From contig DLPV01000028.1 in the NCBI GenBank assembly GCA_002477465.1, positions 1-25,476 of the forward strand: a stretch of 25,476 nt of DNA, given 5' to 3'. The stretch's first letter is position 1. Each line of letters begins with the position of its first letter. The translations under genes were made by a program, and so were the position numbers. Shown piece by piece: positions 1-7,220 of the stretch. A model generated the notes under the pieces. That model saw only the letters and a program-made list of their open reading frames with translations. It had not been told where the DNA came from and did no database searches. The stretch comes from Gammaproteobacteria bacterium UBA7449. GTDB lineage: Bacteria; Pseudomonadota; Gammaproteobacteria; Pseudomonadales; Pseudohongiellaceae.

Positions 1-22
1 TAACCAACTGAGCTACAGACCC
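1..22 (-). tRNA. 5' end of a tRNA gene, Ile(GAU)-like, cut by the window edge
   Basis: Read on the minus strand, the first 22 bases give a tRNA 5' half: a seven-base acceptor strand GGGTCTG, then TAGCTCAG and GTTGGTTA, the conserved start of the D arm. The same opening is remembered from tRNA-Ile(GAU) of Pseudomonas, but the anticodon lies outside the window, so the identity is only likely. A strong promoter sits just upstream at 54-81. No 16S rRNA precedes it here, so this copy is not in the usual place inside an rRNA operon. Confidence 0.8.
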
Positions 23-53
23 AACAGCGCCTGAACGGGCTGAGAGGCGGCGT

Positions 54-81
54 ATTATACGCAAATCGCACAATCTGACAA
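54..81 (-). promoter_or_regulatory. sigma-70 promoter of the tRNA gene
   Basis: On the minus strand there is TTGTCA (81-76), a 16-base spacer and a perfect TATAAT (59-54). A GC-rich stretch follows, as in stable-RNA promoters under stringent control. The predicted start lies about 25 bases before the mature tRNA end. Confidence 0.7.
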
Positions 82-114
82 GATTTTGGAGGCGGGAAAA
101 CGCTATCCGGCTGC

Positions 115-699
115 TCAGGCGCTACGCTGGATGGCGAAGTGGCGATAAACCCGGTAACCCAGCAGCAGCGCCAGTATCCCCCCATAGAGCACAGCCTCCT
201 GGATATCTGTACGCAGAATCCACAGCAGGTGCACGATGGCCAGGACTGCGGCGACATAAACCAGTCGATGCAGCCGCTTCCAGTTTTTGCCCATTTTTCT
301 GACCATAGCCTTTGGCGATGTAACGCCGAGGGCCGCCAGTATGAGATAGGCAAGAAATCCGATGGTGATAAACGGCCGCTCAGCCAGCTCCTCGCCAATG
401 GCAATCCAGCGGAATCCCAGCAGAAAGCTCATCCACACCAGTAAATGCACAGTTGCATAAAAAAGAGCGAATAGACCGAGCATACGACGTTGGCGAACGA
501 ATTGGGGACTCCCAGTGATAAATCGCAGCGGCGTTAGCGTTAGCGCAATAAGAAGAAAGCGAAGGCTCCATTCCCCTGTCGCCTTGGCCAATTCCTGTGC
601 CGGGTCAGGGCCCAGGTTATTCTGAAGCACTTGCAGCAACAGCAGAGCAAAGGGAACCAGAGCCAGCATAAAAACCGCTGGCTTGATAAGTCTGTTCAT
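115..699 (-). CDS. msrQ: MsrQ, haem-binding membrane subunit of the MsrPQ methionine sulfoxide reductase
   Basis: MsrQ is an inner-membrane b-type haem protein that passes electrons from the respiratory chain or flavin reductase to MsrP, which repairs oxidised methionine in periplasmic proteins. The 194-residue product has about five to six hydrophobic segments and conserved His residues in helices (FYATVHLLVW, then LHRLVYVAAVLAIVHLLWI), as in the ferric-reductase-like family. The reading frame stays open upstream into msrP, but the ATG at 699 (MNRLIKPAVF) gives the family's usual length and start and leaves 25 bases after the msrP stop. It is downstream of msrP on the same strand, the normal msrPQ order. 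Confident from sequence and context. Confidence 0.93.
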   Translation of the reverse strand: MNRLIKPAVFMLALVPFALLLLQVLQNNLGPDPAQELAKATGEWSLRFLLIALTLTPLRFITGSPQFVRQRRMLGLFALFYATVHLLVWMSFLLGFRWIAIGEELAERPFITIGFLAYLILAALGVTSPKAMVRKMGKNWKRLHRLVYVAAVLAIVHLLWILRTDIQEAVLYGGILALLLGYRVYRHFAIQRSA

Positions 700-724
700 G
701 AGTGCTGTCGCAGTGAATGTCCGC

Positions 725-1768
<1,044 letters not shown>

Positions 1769-1832
1769 GGTTATGGTCTCTTCTTGATTCCCTGCGCTTC
1801 TGCGCGAATTACAGATTTAGGCAGGGGAATGG

Positions 1833-2729
1833 CTACTTTTTGTTCCGCTTTTCGGCAGATTTTTGTCCAGGTTTTGTTAGTACGGTCACCTTGCCCGCTT
1901 GGTTTTGCTCAGCCCCTGGTTGGGAAGGCTTGAATTGCCTGCGATAGAGCCACCAGAGTGGCCCCGATGCCGCATAGATGATGGCCATGGTCAGCAGCAC
2001 TTCATGGGGGTTTTGTGCAATCAGCACCAGCAGCACCACCGCAAACACGAAGACGATATAAGGAACGGTGCCCTTGAAATGCAGTTCTTTGAAACCGTAA
2101 TAGCGATAGTTGGATATCATCAAGAGGCCAGTGAATACCGTTAATATAGCGGCAAAATAGGATATCAGTGGCGTTACCTGAACCCCGTACTTAAACGCCA
2201 CCCAGGGGAAAAATGTCACCAGTGCCGCCGCCAGGGGGCTCGCAAGCCCTACGAAGAAGCGCTTGTCCACGGTACCGAGCTGCACGTTGAAGCGCGCAAG
2301 CCGCATCGCAGCGCAGGACATATAGATAAAGCTCGCCGCCCAGCCCACATTGCCCAGCAGCTCGAATGCCCAGCTGAACATAATCAGCGCTGGCGCCACC
2401 CCGAAAGAGACCATGTCCGACAGACTGTCGAACTCGGCCCCAAATGCGCTCTGTGTGTTAGTCAGGCGAGCGATTCGACCATCCAGCCCATCCAGAATAC
2501 CGGCAATCAGAATGGCCCAACCCGCTTCATTGAAGTTACCGGACATGCCGGCAATTACGGCATAGAAACCTGCAAACAGAGCACCCAGGGTTAGCAGATT
2601 AGGCAACAGGTAGATGCCGCGCCGGCGCACCTGTTTGCCGCCTTCGGAGACCAGCTCCTCGTGCTCATCAATCGGCAGCAGGCTCTCTTCTTCCTGAGGT
2701 GACTCTGTTTGTGAGTCTGGGTCCTTCAT
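1833..2729 (-). CDS. pssA: Phosphatidylserine synthase (CDP-diacylglycerol-serine O-phosphatidyltransferase)
   Basis: The enzyme makes phosphatidylserine from CDP-diacylglycerol and L-serine at the inner membrane, the first step to phosphatidylethanolamine. The 298-residue protein contains the CDP-alcohol phosphatidyltransferase signature D83-G84-x2-A87-R88-x8-G97-x3-D101-x3-D105, with several membrane segments after it. The first 36 residues are acidic and hydrophilic, and the last 35 are basic (ending SAEKRNKK); both look like cytoplasmic tails. AGGA lies seven bases before the ATG. It is the integral-membrane, B. subtilis-like type (type II), not the E. coli PssA type. It is probably co-transcribed with msrPQ. 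Confidence 0.93.
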   Translation of the reverse strand: MKDPDSQTESPQEEESLLPIDEHEELVSEGGKQVRRRGIYLLPNLLTLGALFAGFYAVIAGMSGNFNEAGWAILIAGILDGLDGRIARLTNTQSAFGAEFDSLSDMVSFGVAPALIMFSWAFELLGNVGWAASFIYMSCAAMRLARFNVQLGTVDKRFFVGLASPLAAALVTFFPWVAFKYGVQVTPLISYFAAILTVFTGLLMISNYRYYGFKELHFKGTVPYIVFVFAVVLLVLIAQNPHEVLLTMAIIYAASGPLWWLYRRQFKPSQPGAEQNQAGKVTVLTKPGQKSAEKRNKK

Positions 2730-2758
2730 AGAAATTCCTGAAATTAGTCAGAAACCGT

Positions 2759-2764
2759 ATTATA
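2759..2764 (-). promoter_or_regulatory. -10 element of a likely pssA promoter
   Basis: A perfect TATAAT reads on the minus strand 30 bases before the pssA start codon, leaving a leader of about 20 bases. No good -35 hexamer is seen at 16-18 bases, so the promoter is either weak, activated, or a chance match. Confidence 0.35.
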
Positions 2765-2880
2765 CAGGGCATTTGCACGCCAGATGCCTGATTTTGAAAT
2801 ATTTTACCCGGATACGGAGATGCTATATGATTCGCGCCTTTCCGAGATTATGAACCAACGCCGAGAATTGGAGCGACTCA

Positions 2881-4350
2881 ATGAACTACTTTAATACACT
2901 GCCTCTGCGACTCCAGCTGGAACAGCTGGGGAAATGCCGCTTTATGGATCGCAGTGAATTCAGCGACGGAGTAGAAAAACTAAAAGGCAAGAAAGTGGTT
3001 ATCGTAGGTTGCGGCGCCCAAGGCCTAAATCAGGGCCTGAATATGCGCGACAGCGGACTGGACGTCTCCTATGCCCTGCGCGATGCCGCCATCACCGAAC
3101 AGCGCCCATCCTGGAAAAACGCCACCGAAAACGGTTTTACCGTAGGCACTTACGGTGAACTCATCCCCAGCGCCGATCTGGCCCTGAACCTGACCCCAGA
3201 CAAGCAGCACAGCGATGTTGTGAAGCAGGTCATGCCCTTGATGAAGCAAAGCGCCTGCCTGGCCTACTCCCATGGCTTCAATATAGTCGAGGAAGGCATG
3301 CAAATTCGGGACGACCTCACTGTAGTAATGGTTGCGCCGAAGAGCCCCGGCAGCGAGGTCCGCGAAGAGTATAAGCGCGGCTTCGGCGTCCCTACCCTGA
3401 TCGCTGTACATGCCGAGAATGACCCAAACGGAGACGGCCTGGAAATCGCCAAGGCTTATGCCGCGGCCACAGGCGGCCATCGCGCCGGCGTGCTGGAGTC
3501 ATCCTTCATTGCCGAAGTAAAGTCCGACCTTATGGGCGAACAAACTATACTCTGCGGCATGCTGCAAACCGGTTCACTACTCTGCTATGACAAGATGATT
3601 GAGAAAGGCATGGATGCAGGCTACGCCTCCAAGCTGATTCAGCATGGCTGGGAAGTCATTGCCGAGGGTCTGAAGCATGGTGGCATCACCAACATGATGG
3701 ACCGCCTGTCCAACCCTGCCAAGCTAGTCGCCAATGAGCTGTCCGATGAACTTAAAGACATTATGCGACCGCTGTATAACAAGCACATGGATGACATTAT
3801 CACCGGCACATTTTCCGCCGGCATGATGGATGACTGGGCCAATGACGATGCCAAGCTTTTAGGCTGGCGAGAAGCGACAGCAGAGACCTCCTTCGAAAAG
3901 TCAGAGCCCGGCACCATGGATATTTCGGAACAGGAATACTACGACCATGGCATTCTCATGGCAGCCATGATCAAGTCTGGCGTCGAACTGGCGTTCGAGA
4001 GCCTGACTGACAGCGGCGTCATCGCCGAATCGGCTTACTACGAGTCCCTGCACGAAGTACCGTTGATCGCCAATCTGATTGGTCGCAAGAAGCTCTACGA
4101 GATGAACAAGGTAATTTCAGACACCGCCGAATACGGCTGCTACCTGTTCTCTCACGAATGTGTACCGCTGCTGGAAGACTTCATGAAGAAGATTGATATC
4201 GACGTTATCGGTCAGGGTCTACAGCTTGCAGATCAGGGCGTGGATAACGCTGAGCTGATCGCTGTCAACGAGAGCATTCGCTCCCACCCCATTGAAATCG
4301 TTGGCAAGAAATTGCGCAGCTATATGACTGCAATGAAGAAAGTCATCTAA
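2881..4350 (+). CDS. ilvC: Ketol-acid reductoisomerase, class II (long form)
   Basis: This enzyme converts acetolactate or acetohydroxybutyrate to the dihydroxy acid with NADPH and Mg2+, the second common step of Val, Ile and Leu synthesis. At 489 residues it is the class II form (about 490) with two C-terminal knotted domains, not the class I form (about 330-340) usual in Pseudomonas. It closely resembles the E. coli protein as remembered: LGKCRFM near residues 16-22, the Rossmann motif GCGAQG at 43-48, and metal-binding D216 and E220 in DLMGEQTILCG. GGAG lies seven bases before the ATG. It stands alone on the plus strand between pssA and ilvH, both minus, and no ilvY regulator gene is beside it. 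Confidence 0.97.
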   Translation: MNYFNTLPLRLQLEQLGKCRFMDRSEFSDGVEKLKGKKVVIVGCGAQGLNQGLNMRDSGLDVSYALRDAAITEQRPSWKNATENGFTVGTYGELIPSADLALNLTPDKQHSDVVKQVMPLMKQSACLAYSHGFNIVEEGMQIRDDLTVVMVAPKSPGSEVREEYKRGFGVPTLIAVHAENDPNGDGLEIAKAYAAATGGHRAGVLESSFIAEVKSDLMGEQTILCGMLQTGSLLCYDKMIEKGMDAGYASKLIQHGWEVIAEGLKHGGITNMMDRLSNPAKLVANELSDELKDIMRPLYNKHMDDIITGTFSAGMMDDWANDDAKLLGWREATAETSFEKSEPGTMDISEQEYYDHGILMAAMIKSGVELAFESLTDSGVIAESAYYESLHEVPLIANLIGRKKLYEMNKVISDTAEYGCYLFSHECVPLLEDFMKKIDIDVIGQGLQLADQGVDNAELIAVNESIRSHPIEIVGKKLRSYMTAMKKVI

Positions 4351-4364
4351 GCAATCTGATATCG

Positions 4365-4398
4365 AGCGGCACGTCCACATCAGGGACGTGCCGCTTTT
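4365..4398 (+). terminator. Intrinsic terminator of ilvC
   Basis: A perfect 12-bp GC-rich stem (AGCGGCACGTCC paired with GGACGTGCCGCT) with a seven-base loop is followed by TTTT, 14 bases after the ilvC stop. The minus-strand reading has no T run, so it probably serves ilvC only and not the convergent ilvIH. Confidence 0.85.
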
Positions 4399-4518
4399 GT
4401 CTATTCGAGCAACTTATTCTAGTTTCGCTGTGCAGAGTCGGCAGAGGATTTATGGCGTGCCCAGCGCTTAGGTCACAGCAAGCCCGCCACACACCAACGC
4501 CAACTGAATCTAACCGAG

Positions 4519-5010
4519 TTATAGGGCCAGAGTCTTCTCTCCACGCGCGATACCGGAAACGCCTGTACGTGCCACTTCTAACACGACGTTGTCGCCTAGC
4601 GCAGCAATAAAGGCATCGAGTTTGTCACCGGCTCCAGTGAGCTGAATCGTGAACACGCTTGCGGTGAGATCCACGACCTGACCGCGAAAAATGTCCACGG
4701 TGCGCTTCACCTCGGCCCGCTGTGCGCCGACGGCTTTCACCTTGATGAGCATAAGCTCACGCTCGATGTGGGCACCTTCGGTGAGATCCACAAGTTTAAC
4801 CACGTCCACAAGCTTGTTTAGATGCTTGGTGATCTGTTCGATGCGCGCATCATCGCCGCTAGTCGTGAGAGTGAGACGCGACAGGGATTGGTCTTCTGTC
4901 GGCGCAACGGTGAGTGAGTCGATGTTGTAGTTGCGCTGTGAAAACAAGCCGACGACTCGAGACAATGCGCCAGGTTCGTTTTCCATCAGCACCGATATGA
5001 TATGTCGCAT
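4519..5010 (-). CDS. ilvH: Acetolactate synthase small (regulatory) subunit
   Basis: IlvH binds the catalytic subunit IlvI, raises its activity and gives feedback inhibition by valine. The 163-residue product has an N-terminal ACT domain starting MRHIISVLMENEPGALSRV, where the NEPGALSRV loop forms the valine site, followed by the second ferredoxin-like domain from about residue 80. The length matches E. coli IlvH. The start codon is one base after the ilvI stop (TGA, C, ATG), so the two are translationally coupled. Valine sensitivity is inferred from the family. Confidence 0.96.
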   Translation of the reverse strand: MRHIISVLMENEPGALSRVVGLFSQRNYNIDSLTVAPTEDQSLSRLTLTTSGDDARIEQITKHLNKLVDVVKLVDLTEGAHIERELMLIKVKAVGAQRAEVKRTVDIFRGQVVDLTASVFTIQLTGAGDKLDAFIAALGDNVVLEVARTGVSGIARGEKTLAL

Positions 5011-5011
5011 G

Positions 5012-6739
5012 TCAGGTTCTCTCCGTTTTGCTCAGCACCATGTCTTTCATGGCGCCACCCTTGATAGCCATCGGGTAGACGTGTTCGGAAGGATCCACGA
5101 GGATATCGATAAAGACCAGTTTGTCTTTCATGGCCAGGGCTGCTTTCAGTTTGCTGTGCAGGTCATCATATTTCTCAATGCGCACACCCACGTGCCCGTA
5201 GGCCTCAGCCAGCTTGATAAAGTCTGGCAGAGATTCTGAATAGGTACTGTGAGAATAGCGACCGCCGTACTGCATGTCTTGCCACTGCTTCACCATACCT
5301 AGCGCCTCGTTATTGAGACACACAATCTTTATGGGTAAGCCGTACTGCATGCAGGTGGCGAATTCCTGCTGGTTCATCATAAAGCTGCCTTCACCAGTCA
5401 CACAAACCGAGAGCGCGTCTGGGTAGGCAAACTGGACTCCCATGGCGGCAGGGAAACCGAAGCCCATGGTGCCGAGGCCGCCAGAGTTAATCCAGCGCCT
5501 GGGTTTGTCGAATCCGTAATACTGCGCAGCAAACATCTGATGCTGACCTACATCGGACGAGATGAAGGCATCGCCCTCAGTGATGTCATATAAGGCCTGC
5601 ACAGCTTGCTGTGGCTTGATGGTGCCATCCACAGATGGAGTCACGGCAAGACACTGGCGCTCGCGCCATTTTTCAATCTGCTTCCACCAGATCTCAAGGG
5701 CGCCAGCATCGACTTGCTGTTCACTCTTCTCAACTTGATTGATCATCTCAAGCAGCACAGCCTTGACCGGGCCGACGATAGGCACATCGGCAGTCACAGT
5801 CTTAGAGATTGCCGCAGGATCAATATCCACATGCAGGATAGTGGCGTCTGGACAAAATTTACTGGTGTCTGAGTTCGTCACACGATCATCGAAACGAGCC
5901 CCCACCGCCAGCAGGACGTCACAATAATGCATCGCCATGTTCGCTTCATAGGTGCCGTGCATGCCGAGCATGCCGAGGAACTGTTGATCTGTAGACGGAT
6001 AGGCACCCAGCCCCATCAAAGTATTCGTTATGGGATAGCCAAGCTTGCGGGTTAATTCGATTAGCTCGTCACAGCCCTCACCCTGAATAACGCCACCTCC
6101 GGTATAGATCATCGGGCATTTAGCACCCAATAGGGCCTCTACCGCCTTCTTGATCTGGCCAGAGTGTCCACGTGAAGGTACCTGGTATGAGCGCAGTTTG
6201 ATTTCTTTGGGATACTCATAGTCAAATTTGACCTTGGGGTCAGTGACATCTTTGGGCACATCAATCACCACCGGACCAGGCCGACCCGACGTCGCTATGT
6301 GAAATGCCTTCTTAATGGTCTTGGGGATATCGGCTGCATTCTGCACCATGAAGCTATGCTTCACGATCGGGCGGGAAACGCCCACCATATCAGTTTCCTG
6401 AAAACCATCACTGCCAATCAACCGACTCTCAACCTGACCGGAAATTACAACCATCGGAATGGAATCCATGTAAGCGGTAGCGATGCCGGTAACGGCATTG
6501 GTAGCACCGGGACCAGAAGTCACCAGCACCACACCGGGCTTGCCCGTGGCGCGCGCGTAGCCATCGGCCGCGTGAGTCGCCGCCTGCTCATGGCGCACTA
6601 AAATATGTTCTACATGATCTTGCCGAAAGAGTGCGTCATAGATGTGCAGAACGGCCCCGCCCGGATAACCGAACAGAAACTCTACACCCTCATCTTGCAG
6701 CGCGCGTATCAGCGCCTCTCCACCAGATAGTTGTTCCAC
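5012..6739 (-). CDS. ilvI: Acetolactate synthase large (catalytic) subunit
   Basis: This ThDP-, FAD- and Mg-dependent enzyme condenses two pyruvates, or pyruvate and 2-oxobutyrate, opening branched-chain amino acid synthesis. In the 575-residue product the N-terminal pyrimidine-binding domain carries the catalytic glutamate E51 in RHEQAATHAADGYA. The C-terminal ThDP-binding domain carries VTGEGSFMMNQQEF and LNNEALGMVKQWQ, with GEG in place of the more common GDG, as in some IlvI proteins. It starts with GTG, with GAGG eight bases before it. A hairpin with a T run lies about 50 bases upstream (6791-6818) and may attenuate expression. Confidence 0.96.
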   Translation of the reverse strand: MEQLSGGEALIRALQDEGVEFLFGYPGGAVLHIYDALFRQDHVEHILVRHEQAATHAADGYARATGKPGVVLVTSGPGATNAVTGIATAYMDSIPMVVISGQVESRLIGSDGFQETDMVGVSRPIVKHSFMVQNAADIPKTIKKAFHIATSGRPGPVVIDVPKDVTDPKVKFDYEYPKEIKLRSYQVPSRGHSGQIKKAVEALLGAKCPMIYTGGGVIQGEGCDELIELTRKLGYPITNTLMGLGAYPSTDQQFLGMLGMHGTYEANMAMHYCDVLLAVGARFDDRVTNSDTSKFCPDATILHVDIDPAAISKTVTADVPIVGPVKAVLLEMINQVEKSEQQVDAGALEIWWKQIEKWRERQCLAVTPSVDGTIKPQQAVQALYDITEGDAFISSDVGQHQMFAAQYYGFDKPRRWINSGGLGTMGFGFPAAMGVQFAYPDALSVCVTGEGSFMMNQQEFATCMQYGLPIKIVCLNNEALGMVKQWQDMQYGGRYSHSTYSESLPDFIKLAEAYGHVGVRIEKYDDLHSKLKAALAMKDKLVFIDILVDPSEHVYPMAIKGGAMKDMVLSKTERT

Positions 6740-7199
6740 TTGCTTAGCCTCTACTTCTCAACATTCCAACGCTTGATTAAAACTCTTCACAAAAAAAACA
6801 ACGAGCAATCAATGCTCGCAGTAGTCCGCCACTTCAAATTCTCATTTTGATTTTATGATGACAATAGCAAGAAATTTGCCGCAGGCGCTCTCTAGCTACT
6901 TGTCGGCTTCGTACGCGAATACGTGATAGATATCGCGATAGAAGCCTTGGGTGGATGTTGTCCGACACCTAGACGGCAGTCTGGAATAGTGCCAGGTCTT
7001 GGCGGGTTCAGACTGCAGCAGACAAAACGGGTTGATCGTCGTTTCTGCTAAAAAAAGGTAGTCTGACATTTTAGGTAGGAAAGTCAAGCTCTTAAGGCAA
7101 CTTCACGCCGCTTTCGCCTTAGGCCTTAAACCGCAGTGCATTGGCCATTAATCATTGACCATAGACATTTTAAGCATCAGGGGCATGCCAGACAGGCGG
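6740..7199. other. 460-base gap between clpB and ilvI
   Basis: No convincing gene was found. It holds the terminator or attenuator at 6791-6818 and, near 7093-7131, an imperfect inverted repeat (TTAAGGC and GCCTTAA arms). A minus-strand frame of 57 codons (7069-6896, starting MSDYLFLAET) has no ribosome binding site and resembles no family I know. No leader peptide rich in Ile, Val or Leu codons with an ATG start was found ahead of the hairpin. Confidence 0.5.
6791..6818 (-). terminator. Rho-independent terminator or attenuator upstream of ilvI
   Basis: On the minus strand, CGAGCA, loop TTGAT and TGCTCG form a six-bp stem followed at once by TTGTTTTTTTT. It ends transcripts entering from the clpB side. 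As it lies just 50 bases before the ilvI start it could also be the attenuator of ilvIH, although no typical leader peptide is visible. Confidence 0.65.
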
Positions 7200-7220
7200 T
7201 TACGCAACCGCCTGGTCTGG
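7188..7220 (-). repeat. Long hairpin spanning the clpB stop codon
   Basis: Two arms (7188-7201 and 7206-7220) pair over 14 bp with one bulged base around a four-base loop. The TAA stop of clpB begins in the loop and runs into the stem. There is no T run after it, so it is not a standard intrinsic terminator; protection of the mRNA 3' end is a possible role. Confidence 0.6.

Noticed and set aside
3025..3480. Minus-strand frame of 151 codons inside ilvC
   Set aside because: Antisense shadow of a highly conserved enzyme.
6896..7087. Minus-strand frame of 63 codons (57 from the first ATG) between clpB and ilvI
   Set aside because: It opens at TTG, has no ribosome site before either start, and resembles no known family; probably chance.
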